From: Artemia franciscana
Taxonomy: Eukaryota; Arthropoda; Branchiopoda; Anostraca; Artemiidae
Assembly: GCF_032884065.1 (NCBI RefSeq)
Contig: NC_088872.1
Location: 5,326,186-5,390,185, forward strand
Length of the DNA: 64,000 bases
Direction: 5' to 3'
Numbering within the stretch: position 1 is the first letter of the stretch; each line of letters opens with the position of its first letter. The notes under the pieces were generated by a model, which worked only from the letters and a program-made list of their open reading frames with translations, was not told the origin of the DNA and ran no database searches. This document shows, in pieces, positions 23,396-35,694 of the stretch. The translations under genes were made by a program, and so were the position numbers.

Positions 23396-23764
23396 TAAAA
23401 TTTTTGTGCAAAAAAATACAGTGTAAAATATGTGTTATTGAATTGTTAGCCGGACCTTCACTATTAGAAAATCAATGATAGGCTGAAAGGAGTTAATTGA
23501 AAAAAAGTAACGTCCTGGAGAAGTGCCTTACCGCCTTGGTTAATTTACTAACAGTAATCATCTTACCACCTGGAGAAGTTAATCAATTTTAACTAAGGCC
23601 ATATAAAAAATAGACCTGTTATAGTACTAAAATTAGTCAAGAATTACAAAATTACACATATTTTGTGAACGCCAGTGTTACGATAGTTTAAATTTGCTAT
23701 TTAATTAGGGAGCAGGAAGAAGCAAAAACTAGTTAATGTATGCCTATTTGGTACAGGGAACTAC

Positions 23765-24420
23765 TTTCAATCAATCAATCAATCAATCATCAATCATTTA
23801 TTAGATACTAAATCCACTATACAGTATATAATACACCATGTAAAAACAAGATCCCCTGAAGTTAACTTGTTTGGGGATCCATTACGTTTAACACTTTGTA
23901 TCAAAGATAAATAATTTCATACACATGTAAAGAGAAAAAAGGAAAGGGTAAGATAAAAATAAGAGAAATAGAAGGAACCAGACCAAATACAGATTATTAA
24001 GGCCATAATGTGGATAAATTCAAAGGATTTGTTAAATTAATTTCATTAAGGGAAAAAACGCCGGTAAATAGAACGCAGTGTAAGATGAAGAGGTATATCG
24101 GATGACATTGAATTCCACAACAAAATAGAAGAGTAAATTGGGGATTTCTTAGCAGCTGTGGATGAACACTTTGGAGCAGATAACTTTCGAGAAAGACTAC
24201 GTAGCGATAAAGGTTACCTACCTGATGACGACAACCTGAGACAGTACCGCTGGGGAACTTCATGTAACATACCATTGAAACCTGTAATGGCAAGGTGAAG
24301 TTTATTTTTGGTAATAATGGTGTCAAGTGTATCAAGACCTTTATCTGCATAAAAGTCGGTAGACGGGTATAGTCGGGGAAGGCGAAAAGCAGCCTTTAGT
24401 TTAGGCTAATATTTGTCTTC
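23765..24420 (-). mobile_element. 5'-truncated LINE tail, antisense to the host gene
   Basis: Read on the minus strand it contains the degenerate C-terminus of a non-LTR ORF2 (segment KSPIYSSILLWNSMSSDIPL, like the WNSLP-x-I motif that ends many such ORFs) followed by a stop. Its 3' UTR terminates at 23,768-23,790 in a (TTGA)n/(TCAA)n tail. Frameshifts and at least one stop break it. It lies in the intron between exons B and C. Confidence 0.7.
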
Positions 24421-24751
24421 ATTAGTAGTAGCCCTCGGGCTTATGTATCAATTATGATGTTTCCTGTTGGCTTAGTCCTATATACTTTCGTTAGGCTGGT
24501 TTAACTCCATTTTCGGTTTGATTATACCGATTTTTGTCGAATCCGTATACTCATCTGATGCAATACGCTCGCAGAAAGCCTTTAAGGCCACCCAAATCTC
24601 ACTGTTTTTAAAATTGCCTTCATATTTTCAATGTACTTAAATACAATCAATTCGATTATAATCAACATAATTTAATTATTCAGTTATAATCAGTAATATT
24701 CAAGCTATTATTCAAGCCAAAGTTTTTTAGCTAGCTTTCTTCTTCTTTTAG

Positions 24752-24884
24752 ATTATTGTCGGAACAATTCACAACGGAGGAGGATAGAATTCATGATGAA
24801 GCAGAGGAGCTTAGAAGGACTTTATCCAATATCTGGAGAGACACTTCTACATATGATCAGTCAATTAGAGCTATTTCAGAAGAA
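24752..24884 (+). CDS. Coiled-coil protein, exon C
   Basis: The acceptor is TTCTTCTTTTAG at 24,751 and the donor GAA|GTGAGT at 24,885. The exon is 133 nt: the first base completes an Arg codon split with exon B, then 44 full codons end in phase 0. The product reads LLSEQFTTEEDRIHDEAEEL and then RDTSTYDQSIRAISEE. It is helical and charged with a single Trp. The open frame continues into the intron and stops at 25,026, but the strong GTGAGT donor and the exact phase fit with exon D support splicing here. Confidence 0.85.
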
Positions 24885-25539
24885 GTGAGTAATTGGTTGC
24901 TTAAACTTCAATCATGCTGCAACCGCTTCTCAGAAGCAGTGCTAGTAAAGGAAAAACAAATATGTGTGTCGGAAATATTTATATTAGGTTGTTGGAGAAA
25001 TATAGACCAATCAGAATCAGTGCAATAACATTGACTTCAAATGAAACAGTTTTTTTTTCAACCTTGTTGATCGTAAATCAAAAGTTATAGCGATCTTTCT
25101 AGCGGGCGGAAGCGATGAGAGGGCAATTTATGCCTCTGTCTTCCCTACCCCGCACCCATACATTGCATCGGATGAAAATTTCAAGATATCTAATTAAATC
25201 ACAATTTGTCTAGAGGTCTGAAAAAAATTATCTTTGCCTGTGGTATGGTAAGTGGTACGGAACCCTTTGAAACGGTTCCGCATTAAGAAAGTAACCCTTC
25301 TAAAACAGAGGCTTTAGGGACACATTTCAACAGAAAGTAGGGTATTTTGGCCTTGTTGGCAATGCTGTATCCGAGAGGAGGGGGCTTAAACCCCCCCCCC
25401 TACCCCCAAAATGTTGATACGACTCATAGAAACTTAACAGAAACGAACGTAAACAAGTTTCTAATGCGCTTTTTAAAGTTTTCGCAATTGTAACCCCCCC
25501 CTCCCTCTAGAAAAAATCTTGGATACATTCTTGCTTGTT

Positions 25540-26076
25540 GGAATCAATGTCTTTGAGGATGAATCCCCCCCCCATCCCCTTGATTTGGAATTGACTCATT
25601 CGATTGGAAATTGAAAGGACTATTTTTAATAGTCGAAAGTGATTGGAAGGCTACTAATCCCCCTCCCACGCCCACTATTTTCCTAAACACATGCAATCAA
25701 AATTTTGAGATGGCCATTTTGTTCAACGTAAATGAAAGGTCCGAAAATTATATCTTTGAGGATGACCCCCCCCCCACCCAGAGCCCTCAGGACAAGGGTT
25801 CCCGAAATGCATCTGATAGAAATTTTGAGATGGCTATTGGTTGTCGTAGAAACTTCGGAAAAGGCTCGTTTGATTGGAAATTGAAAGGGCTAGTGCCCTG
25901 TTGAATAGTCCAAAGTGATTGGAGGGCAACTAACCCCCCTCCAACGCCCACCATTTCCTCAAACACATCCAATCGAAGCTTTGACATAGCCATTGTGTTC
26001 AACATAATTGAAAGCTCTGGAAATTATGTCTTTGAGGATAGCAACCCCCCCCCCCCCCCAGACCCTTCAGGGTAAG

Positions 26077-26148
<72 letters not shown>

Positions 26149-28690
26149 CAAAGGGTGATCGTAAACTTCGGAGGGGGCTCATTGGATTGGTAATCAGATG
26201 TTCTAGTGCCTTGTTTAAGATTAAGAGTGATCGAAGGGTGGATACCCCCCCCCCCTCACCACACCTCGTATTTTCCCGAAAAGTATCTGATAGAAATTTT
26301 GAGATGCCCATTTATTGTTTTAGAAACATTGAAAAGAGCTCATTCGATTGGAAATTGGAAGTGCTATTGGCCTTTTAAATAGTCGAAATTGATTGGACGG
26401 CAACTAACCCCTCCTCCCACACCCACCATTTCCCCAAACACTTCCAATCAAAATTTTGAGATTGCCATTTTGTTCAACGTAATTGAAAGGTCCAGGAATT
26501 ATGTCTTTAAGGTTGACAAACCCCTACAGTCCTCGTAAGTTATGCCCTGGGGAGCATATAGGGTATACATAGAAAGGGTGATCGTAAGAAACATGAGAAG
26601 GACTGACAACCCCCAAACTTCTCAAGACCAGAACATAATTTGCACTTTACTCCAAAAAAATACATATAAAATGTTTTCACTTTATTTTTACTTATTTAAA
26701 ATGTTTTTACTAGATATATGAAGAGGAAGCACTCCCCCTTGCACTCCAGTTACAGCGCGACTATAGGGTGCCCTTTTTAAGAGTAACAAGAGATTGGATG
26801 GCAAGCAGCCCTTCTCTCAAGCCCATTCTTTTTCCAAATGCATTCAGTCAAAATTTTGAGACAGCCATTTTGTTCAGCACTGGACAACTGTCCAGCAACT
26901 ATGTCTTTAGGAATATTAGGCATGTCAACCCCCCACAATTATGCAATTGGCCCATTATGTTCTAAAACTAAATGTTGCTTTAAAATAAAATAAAAGGCAT
27001 TGTTTAAATGGTTCCCAATAAGACACCTCTGCAATATATCGAGAACGACTGGGGGTATTAAGTTGAAACTTTTGGGGATACCACTGTTACTACTTCTGCT
27101 CTTACAGTTTGAACAAATAAAAAGAGTGTAAATGTATCGAGGTTGTCAAAGAGCATAGGTAAAATCTTTCGGGAATGACATGAAGTTTTATTTTTCAGGT
27201 CAACTTCAGAAGCTATAAAATAAATTATAAAATACTGTTTTTGTCTGGATTAAAAATTTTTGAAAAAGTTTCTCCAACATACAAATAGCAACCCATACTC
27301 TATTTTAATTTTTCTATGAAAAAGACTATGTCAATAAAAAAAGAAAAGAAATTAATTTAAAAAACTTTTTCCTCAAGACGAGTTTTTCAAAGAAAAGTAA
27401 AGAGCTCGATTAAGCCAAGAATGAGCAAAAATAAAGTCAAATAATCTTCCAAGTTTAAAATTACCACAGATTACTATCAATAAACAAATGAAACTCAAAA
27501 CCAACAGAAGTTACAATAAATAGCGGAGTCAAGCTCACAACGAGCAAAAATTGACATGAGTAGGGCTGATAACCCCTATGCCTTCTCAAGACCAGAAAAC
27601 AATTTGCGTTTTACTGAAAACAAAATACGTTTGAAATGTTTTCACATTTCTTATTTTCATAAATGAAAAATTATCAAAACCTTATCGAAGAAATGTCAGT
27701 ATATGTCAATTTAACTGGCAATCCAGGGTCTTTTTTTATGGCTATCTCAAAGTTATTATCGGATGGGATTGAGGATAAAAATTTGTAGAGGAGGAGGGGC
27801 CTAGTTGCCCACCGATCTCTTTTGACTCTTAAAAAGTGAACTAAAAATTTTAATCTCCAATCAAATGAGCCCTCTTTGAAGTTTATACGAGCATCCCTTC
27901 CACAAGAACCATATATGCTCCTAGAGCATAACTTACAACACCTGCGTGGGCCCTGGGGATTGGTTTGAACTGTATTTGACAAAATGGCTATCTAAAAAAA
28001 AATTCGGATTGGTTTGGGGAACAAAGATGTAAGGGGGGGGGCTAGTTGACCTCGGATCTCTTTTGACCCGTAAAAAGTTTTCAATTTCCAATCAAATTAG
28101 CCGTCTCTGAAGTTTATGTGGGCATCCCTTTCATAAATACCATATACATACCCAGGGCATAACTTACAACGCCTGCCACCGGGCCCTGGGGGGATTGTGT
28201 TGGCCCCGGAGTTTTCGTTATATGATCTTTTAACTATTTAAAAAAAATGACTCGAAGTTCTTATTGGATGAAGGGCGTGGCGGGGGGGGGGGGGGGATAG
28301 TTACCCTGTAATCTCTTCTGATTCTTAAAAAGTGACTTATAGTTTTCAATTTGCCTGTCAAATGAGCCCTCTCTGAAGTTTATACAATCATACATTCCAT
28401 AAGAACCACATATGCCCACAGGGCATAACTTACTACCCTGTCCGTGGGCCCTGAAGGTCTTGTCGACACCGGAAATTTTTTTTATGACTTTTGAACTATT
28501 TTTAACAAAATGGCAATTCCAAATTTTTTATCGGATTCATTTGGGGAAAAGGGCGTGGGGGGGGCTAGTTGCCCTCTGGTCCTTTTGACTCTTAAAAAGG
28601 GCGCTAGAACTTACGATTTCCAATCGAATGAGCCCATTCCGAAGCTTGTGCGATGACCCGTTACATATGAAGTGCCTCTGAAAAAAAAAT
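25540..28690. repeat. Array of diverged E2-core units, with plus units then minus units
   Basis: Units of about 280 bp carrying TCAAAATTTTGAGATGGCCA, a variable C-run and AATTATGTCTTTGAGGATG stand in plus orientation near 25,540, 25,900, 26,330 and 26,760. From about 27,720 to 28,690 they stand in minus orientation (for example 27,730, 27,985, 28,230, 28,510). The same core occurs once in each E2 copy. The two halves form a large, diverged inverted repeat. A related direct repeat (TCTCAAGACCAGAA) occurs at 26,620 and 27,583. It lies entirely within intron C-D. Confidence 0.7.
26079..26142. repeat. (TA)n microsatellite
   Basis: About 64 bp of perfect TA dinucleotides inside a unit of the E2-core array. 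Confidence 0.95.
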
Positions 28691-28951
28691 TAATAAAACA
28701 GTGGACCTGTTTGGCCTTTACTATAGGCAACGTTATAGTGTTGCCTCTGGCATAACACTTGATGCTACAGGAAGAAATATTTTTTGGGACTGATTTTGAG
28801 AAATTTTTGTTTATTACTATTGACGAAATTTTTGTGAAATTACAGTATTCAAATAAGTACTTGGTAATCGTAGATTCACATTCTTACCATTTATTCATTT
28901 TACGGCACTTACATATTGATTTTGTAGTATATTTTTCTCTTGTTTTTTCAG

Positions 28952-29087
28952 CTTGAGCAGGTCGAGTCGACTCTTTTTTCACGGAGGATGGAGGAGGAAC
29001 ATTTAGTAAACCTTTTAAGGGAAGCCAATCTCGAATCATTGACTTTGAGCACTGCGACTGAAGAACATTCACGGTCACTCTGGGATG
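28952..29087 (+). CDS. Coiled-coil protein, exon D
   Basis: The acceptor is CTTGTTTTTTCAG at 28,951 and the donor GATG|GTAAAT at 29,088. The exon is 136 nt, phase 0 at entry, leaving one base (G) that completes a Gly codon with exon E. The product reads LEQVESTLFSRRMEEEHLVN, then LREANLESLTLSTATEEHSR and SLWDG. The first half continues the coiled coil. The second half is Ser/Thr-rich and leads into the non-helical tail encoded by exon E, so this exon seems to mark the end of the rod. Confidence 0.85.
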
Positions 29088-29183
29088 GTAAATTTTATGA
29101 TAATATCTTAAATTACTAGATAGATCTCAGTTTAAGTGGATTCATCCTATTAATTAAATTGTAAGTGTCAAAAAATACACCTT

Positions 29184-29370
29184 CAAATGGGGATAAGTCC
29201 ATTTATTAGACAGTGGAAAAGATACAAAAGTCTGGATATTTCGATCACATGTACAGCAATCGTCATCAGCAGAAATACTATATTTCTGCTGATGACGGTC
29301 TCTGTACATGTGATCGAAATATCCAGACTTTTGTATCTGTTTTCACTATTAATAGACTTGTCCCCATTTG
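29184..29370. repeat. Near-perfect palindrome with hammerhead-like core on both arms
   Basis: Arms of about 92 bp (29,184-29,277 and 29,281-29,370) are inverted copies around a 3-nt centre. Each arm, read outward, carries CTGATGA followed by GAAATATCC (plus strand: CTGATGA at 29,289-29,295, GAAA at 29,316-29,319; minus strand: CTGATGA at 29,269-29,263, GAAA at 29,242-29,239). A short complementary segment (CGAT and ATCG on the left arm) lies between the boxes. The layout resembles a hammerhead ribozyme core as found in Penelope-like elements and retrozymes, but the closing base pair next to the core is irregular. Confidence 0.6.
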
Positions 29371-29811
29371 AACGCTTATTTTTTCGTCATAGAAAGGCAG
29401 TGTGGTCTTTTAAATAAATAAATAATTTAAGGTATCACATCGAAAATTATAAGTGTAGGAAATAGTGGATTAGTTTCAGAGCCAACTGAGTTCAATTCTC
29501 AACTATTTTCCAAGCATTGATACCCCCAACAGGAAGTCATTAACTTTGAGGGTTCCGACCAAAGAACGGCAATAACAATTGATCTCTTTCGGAAGTAAAT
29601 TTTTCTGTAAATTTTCAAAATTACAATATATTCTTTATGTAACATAGATATCAAATTAATCTATGGTATAAAATTAAAAAAGTTGGTAAGTTGAGGAAAG
29701 CAAGTCAAAAGCTCAAGTTATGTAAAGCCCGATCATTTTTTGGGCCTCGTTTTCAATTATTTTAATAGAATCTTTATTTTGTCCTCTTTGAAAAAAGAAT
29801 TTTAATGTGTA

Positions 29812-29838
29812 TATAATATATATATATATATATATATA
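29812..29838. repeat. Short (TA)n tract
   Basis: A TA dinucleotide run of about 25 bp. Confidence 0.85.
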
Positions 29839-29911
29839 GATACTATCTTTATAAGTGAGCAATAGTTGTATATGTCAAGATTCAAGAAGATTTTTTCAAG
29901 ATTTATTTATT

Positions 29912-30296
<385 letters not shown>

Positions 30297-30543
30297 TATG
30301 TATGTACGTATGTGTTTATTTATAACCCATCATACAAAATAAGGAAGTGATGGAGTACATTGAAAAAAAAAGGAAAAAAAGAAGAAAGAAACAACATATC
30401 GTAATTACATTCTAAAATACAAACAAAAATAATTCCACGTCAAAAAACAACATTTTGCCATTCGTGGCCGGTTTGCTTATTGCACATGTGTACATTCGGC
30501 TCAGCTAACTGAGCACACGGGTCAGACAAGCTATATTTTTTCA

Positions 30544-33116
30544 TCAAACAGGAGTTGCGGGTCCACGGAGGGACTCGCAACAGAAACTTGAAAAATTTGA
30601 AGAAAATGCGCTTCTCCTAAGATGGTCAGATTCACTAAATATAGGGTAAAACGGTACTAAATACATAATATGTGGCAGGATGACACTATTGTAAATCCTC
30701 GCAAGATGGGCTCTATTCAAATGAAACTTAGAACTAATAATTGTACCATATGCACGACGGATTTTCGTTTCCATACTTTCTAGCATCAATAGCCTAGTTT
30801 TCCTCAGATTTTTTTCAATGGGAAGGCCAAGATATTTCAACTTAACACACGGCTTTACTTCTGTACCATTCAGATCTATAGATATATTATCTGATCTAGT
30901 CGTATCTATTTCATTAAAAATCAAAGCATCACATTTTTCAGCATTTAGGGAAAGTCCAATATCACTGTAGTTTTTACATATCTCCAAAAAACTTTTTTCT
31001 AGCCCACTGAAAGTCCCGCTAATATTAAAAACGTCGTCTGCATAGCATAATATCGACAAATCAGTACCTTTATATATATACAGCACGAAGAAAGTTGGCA
31101 CTGAGCTGGAAGCGTTGCGTTATTATAAACCGTGGGAGAAGTAACCGCACCCTGCTTAACCCCGATATGAATTGGTATATACCCATCAGTCAGCAAATTG
31201 TTTCCAGGTATACGTATTTTTGCTTTCATATGGCGGTACATGTACAAAAGAGGTCTAACTACATCTAGCGATACACCACGGTTCAAAAGTTCATTCATTG
31301 CTTGGGGATGCAACAACGAATCAAATGCTTTACTAACATCGTATGTTCCGAGCGCTAGAGTACCACCGGGTTTATCTGCATCGATAAACAAATTTCACAG
31401 ACATTTCAGAGAATGGAGGCAACCAAGATTAGGCTGGAAGCCAAACTGGTGAGGTGGCATGTAACAGATAGAACGTAGGTTATTAATTATAAGTAATTCA
31501 AACACCTTCGCAAAAACGCTTGAAACAGTTACAGGTCGATACGATGAGCATTCAAACGGATCCTTCCCTTTTTTTAGAATCGGTGAAATAAGACCAACAC
31601 AAAAAGAATCTGGAACTATACCGCAGCAAAAAATCGTTTGGTACAACAAAGAAAGATGACACATAAGCTTATCAGATCCATTTTGTAAATGAAGGGCGCA
31701 TATGCCATCATAACCCATAGACTGTCTTTTGTTAAGCTTTCGTATAACATCACGTAATTCACTAGAACTTACTACAAAGGTACCCGGTCCAGGAGTACGT
31801 AAGCGATTATTTAAATCCGTTTCAAATTTCTTGAGAATGTTAACGTCAGGTTCGGTGAACTGACTTTTGAAATATGAATGCCACTAATACTCACTAATTG
31901 TAATTTTGCTTTCCCGAGTTTTATTATTTGCCAAACGCGTTTTCCATAACTTATTAGGGTCATTCGCGACCGATTCCGCAATTGCAACACGTTGGCCAAC
32001 CCGGTGAGCTTTGAGTTGCTTCTGAAAGTGGCGCTTAGTAAGTAACCGTAAAGTATTTACAACTCCGTTTCTAGGTTTATCACAATCATTCCACAGACGT
32101 AACCAAAATTTAGAGGACTGACAAGCGGATTTTAGGCTCTCGTTATTGGACCATCCAAATTTTTTGGTTCCAGATCTACACGTTCTCACTGGGACAGCGA
32201 ATTTTTCGGTATTTTTTAGAGCGTGGGTAATCTGCGCATAATAAAAATTCAGTTCAATACTAATGTCAGACTTGTCCATCCCAGGTTGCCGTTGGAACAG
32301 TTGAAACGGAACTCGGATTTTATCTAGCATGAAGTCACACTCCCCTTGGAAGATACCATTATCAATCTTGTCCCAAGGTTTAACACGTAAAAATTTAGAT
32401 TTCTCTTTGACAAATTCAGAAGAGGGAGTATCTCGGACGGGGATCGACAGGAACAAAGGGATATGGTCACTATATTTGCCTTCCAAACCGACTTTCACAA
32501 TAAGATCTGGATTGGGAGGATGGAGAAAGACTACATGGTCAAGATTAGAAGTGTTTCCAGAAGTTGAAATAAACGAATAATTTCTGTCTTTCGGTACAAT
32601 CGAGTAACCGGTTGGTAGAATAGATAGAAACTTTTCAGCTCTAGCACTTGAATTGTCAAGTAGATCACAGTTAAAGTCTCCAATAAGTATACACTTTCTG
32701 TTCATCTTCTCGATCTTTTTTAACAGTTTGGCCACCTTTCTTCAAGCAATACCAAATTTTCTTTCAGAAGCTTCGTCCCTGTAATTGGTTGGAAGATAAA
32801 GATTGACTGTTACCAAGTTATCAACCGTCACAGCAAGATAGTAATCACACATTTCAAGCAATTCTGATTGACAAGTTGTCAGGACGGCTAAACCACCGCT
32901 TGGCCTTCCTTTAGCCTTAAATCTTCTTGCAGGGGAGAGATGTACTGTTACATTAGAGGAAGGGCAAAAAAGCTGAGAATTCAAATCCGTCAAAAAGTGT
33001 TCCTGAATACGGATGACACTAAAGGATTCGCATAACTTTTCCAGGACTGGTAGTTTATCAAGAATGCCACTGTTAATATTCCATGACATAACAGAAAGAA
33101 AACCATCAATATTCAT
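30544..33116 (-). pseudogene. LINE ORF2: endonuclease and reverse transcriptase, broken
   Basis: The ATG is at 33,116. The endonuclease domain shows SVMSWNINSG near the start, then GDFNCDLLDN, NLDHVVF and YSDHIPLFLS, the metal-binding and catalytic blocks of the APE-type fold. The reverse transcriptase follows: LISPILKKGKDPFECSSYRP, then YDVSKAFDSLLHPQ (motif A Asp), GVKQGAVTSPTVYN (motif B), and CYADDVFN (motif C Asp-Asp, about 31,030). Breaks: a TGA at 32,742-32,744, a TAG at 31,884-31,886 and a TGA at 31,395-31,397, all in one otherwise continuous frame, plus a frameshift near 31,095 and another near 30,590. No RNase H domain is apparent. Confidence 0.9.
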
Positions 33117-33650
33117 TGAAAGCTGTTAGGTTTGTACTGTTCAGCAGTCAATTTCCGATTTTTGGGGCAGGACACTGAATAACATGAGTGACCCGGAGCT
33201 TTGCACACAACACATCTTTTCTTCTGCATGCATGGCTGCTCTTTGGTGTTTTATGGTCGGAGCCTGCGCACTGGGAACAGACCTCGGTATTATGACAATC
33301 GGCCGCCAGATGTCCAACATGGTGGCATTTGAAACAACGGTGTGGTAATGTTTGAAAAACATCAATACGAAATCATTCAAAACCGATCTTGAGAGGTTCC
33401 TTCATATTGGTCTCCAAGGCTTCTTTTGACGGGAAATAAAGTCTAAAAGTGCGGGGCTGACCTATCTGCTCAACATTTTCGCAGGATGGGATCAACTTAG
33501 CCACATCTTCTGCTTTAAAATCTTTTGGGACAAATCGCAGAACTCCTAAAAACCTCTTTGATTTAACGCTTTATCTCGGTACTCAACAACAAAATTATCC
33601 ACCTCCCTAGTCGCATTACAATAAATTTTATATATTAAAATTAGTTACCA
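33113..33650 (-). pseudogene. LINE ORF1 (gag-like) remnant with CCHC zinc knuckles
   Basis: On the minus strand RCFKCHHVGHLAADCH is a classical C-x2-C-x4-H-x4-C knuckle (about 33,340-33,290). A second Cys pair, VCSQCAGSDH, follows. A third knuckle, CVVCKAPGHSCYSVSCP, lies in another frame after a frameshift near 33,210. The frame closes with TGA at 33,113-33,115, overlapping the ORF2 start. Upstream sequence (RTFRLYFPSKEALETN) resembles the RRM-like part of such proteins. An in-frame TGA lies near 33,382 and another frame break near 33,550. ORF1 proteins of this kind package the retrotransposon RNA. Confidence 0.8.
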
Positions 33651-33800
33651 CTTTAATAAAACACTTCAGATAGTTACCACGAACTCTAAGAGACTGTAGA
33701 CATTTGAGAATTTTTTTTAAAATCCACTGTATCAAACACTTTTCTAAAATCAATAAATAGACTGTTTGATGTTTATAAGTTTGACTTTTTTATAAGGCAC
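33650..33800 (-). pseudogene. Older LINE reverse transcriptase fragment
   Basis: On the minus strand LFIDFRKVFDTVDF matches reverse transcriptase motif A of CR1/Jockey-like LINEs, followed by SLRVRGNYLKCF, the next conserved helix. It is interrupted at about 33,640 by the 5' end of the younger LINE. Together with 30,076-30,296 it forms the remains of the host element. Confidence 0.65.
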
Positions 33801-34879
33801 TAGAAGTTTTCAGTATTTGACTATCTGTGGTTGCTGTTTTAATTATTTTTTCCCTAGTCTTATTAATTTCTTTTCCCTGCTCATGAGAAGCAACAAGCAT
33901 GCAATTTTCTTTCTTATTGCTTCTCATTGCTGCTCATATGGTTGTTGATTTTTTCTTTCAGTCGTGAGTTTAGGATATATTAATCGGGTCTTTATGTTCT
34001 TTCTTGTTTATCACTGGAAGGATTTTATCTTGATGTATAAATCTATTACATTAAAATCATACCAAGATTAACTAAATCTTTTAGATTAACTTTAAACCTA
34101 CCCAAAGAACTAACTGCCAAAATTCACTAATTATGGTTAGATCACAATTAAACTCACGTAGTGGAATATTTTAAGCTAGAGTGGTAAGATTCTAGCAAGG
34201 GAAATTTTTTCGTCTCGCGTCTATGCTCGAATGCTTTTTAATTTTTCAATAGAAAAGTTAATTTAGATTGATAATAGTCAAGCCTCCATACGGCTACTTA
34301 TTAAATAACTTTGTTGTTTATTAAATATCTAAATAACAAGTGTGATGGATTTTCGAAATGCATCTATCATATTATATATGCTGAGAGCTTTATCAACTAC
34401 TTGCTGATTCTGTTTAACTAGGAAAGTGTCATCTGAATTACCAATCATGGTGGAAGCAATGATAGATTATTCTTGGGGCTTGGGGCCTGTCCTCCCTAAA
34501 GCGTGATGATTTTACGATTCCCCCCACAATCTACTTTGTTTTCAAATAACTTGCTTGTTTTTCTCCGTTTTAGACCTCTCCCCTCAAATAATGTCATGCT
34601 TAACGTAAAAGGCGAATGTGAATGTGCCTTTTTTTGGGGGTGGTCAGTATTTTAATGTAGTACTCTATTTCAAAAATAAAATGTAATTTCTTCTTGCTAA
34701 TATTCGAAAAAATCTGTTAAGTAAAGGTTATCGTTTTTTTTTTTTTAGTTGATCAAAAAGAGGACGGGTGGGCTACATCAATCCTGGTAATTTAATGGTG
34801 TACTTTCATTTTAACCTACCGTCTTTTTTGAGGAGTTTCAAGCTTTTATTCGAAATTCCCAATTACTTTCTTCGTCCTT
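33801..34879. other. Intron D-E sequence with no recognised element
   Basis: AT-rich intronic sequence with T-runs. No gene or repeat boundary recognised. Confidence 0.4.
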
Positions 34880-35694
34880 TTTTATTTTAAATATATCCTG
34901 GAAAACAATGGATGAGCTTAAAAACACCAATTCCTTTTCAATAAGCCGTGTTACACTCTTTTCCATGTAATACAACGTTCTCTTCCTTAAAATTCAATGT
35001 TAAGGAGTAAAATTGTCTCGCGGCATGCTTTTGAAACTCAATATGAACTTACCTATAGACCACTTTTAGCAGTATGAAAATTTAAAAGAAAAAAAGTTTT
35101 ATGGTGATTTAAATTTTTAGGTGCAATTTTAAATATAACCTGGAAAACTATGGATGTGCTTAAAACGACAATTCTTTTTCAATATTTAATTTCTTCCAAA
35201 AGGAGTTTCTTTATTTTCAGTTACTCTGGGCCGTTTTGCACTCTTTTCCAGGTAATGCAATGTTTTCTTCCTCAAAATTCAATGTTAAGGAATAAAATTG
35301 TCTCGCGGCATTCTTTTGAAACTCAAAATGAACTTACCTATAGACCACTTTTAGCAGTATGAAAATTTAAAAGAAAAAAAAAAGTTTTATGGTGATTTAA
35401 CTTTTTAGGTGCAATTTTAAATATAACCTGGAAAACTATGGATGTGCTTAAAACGACAATTCTTTTTCAATAGTCAATTTCTTCCGAAAGGAGTTTCTTT
35501 ATTTTCAGTTACTATGGGCCGTGTTGCACTTTTTTCCAGGTAATGCAATGTTTTCTTCCTCAAAATCCAATGTTAAGGAATAAAATTGTCTCGCGGCATG
35601 CTTTTGAAACTCAAAATGAACTTACCTCTTGACAACTTTTAGCAGTATGAAAATCTAAAAGAAAAAAAAAATTTATGGTGATTTAACTTTTTAG
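34880..35694 (+). repeat. Tandem triplication that includes the last splice acceptor
   Basis: Three copies of a 286-288-bp unit: a partial one ending at 35,120, then 35,121-35,408 and 35,409-35,694. Each ends in GGTGATTTAA(A/C)TTTTTAG followed by GTGCA. The third copy provides the real acceptor of exon E, so two equivalent upstream acceptors (AG at 35,119-35,120 and 35,407-35,408) stand before it. Internal markers: GTCTCGCGGCAT, CCACTTTTAGCAGTATGAAA, TCTTTTTCAATA. Confidence 0.9.

Larger units (their letters stand above)
30297..33650 (-). mobile_element. Near-complete non-LTR retrotransposon (LINE), antisense, inactivated
   Basis: On the minus strand the order is a gag-like ORF1 remnant, then ORF2 with endonuclease and reverse transcriptase, then a 3' UTR ending TTATAAATAAACACATACGT with a (CATA)n-like tail. 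ORF1 and ORF2 overlap by ATGA (33,113-33,116). Domain order, CCHC knuckles and the absence of LTRs point to the I/Jockey/CR1 group. Three in-frame stops and at least two frameshifts inactivate ORF2. The element lies in the last intron of the coiled-coil gene, opposite to its transcription. Confidence 0.9.

Noticed and set aside
24885-25028. Read-through extension of exon C to the stop at 25,026
   Set aside because: A strong GTGAGT donor and exact phase agreement with exon D favour splicing; intron retention cannot be excluded.
35150-35362. Open frame in the tandem-repeat intron as an independent gene
   Set aside because: It lies entirely in a triplicated intronic unit and the third copy has a stop; it is treated only as a possible alternative terminal exon.
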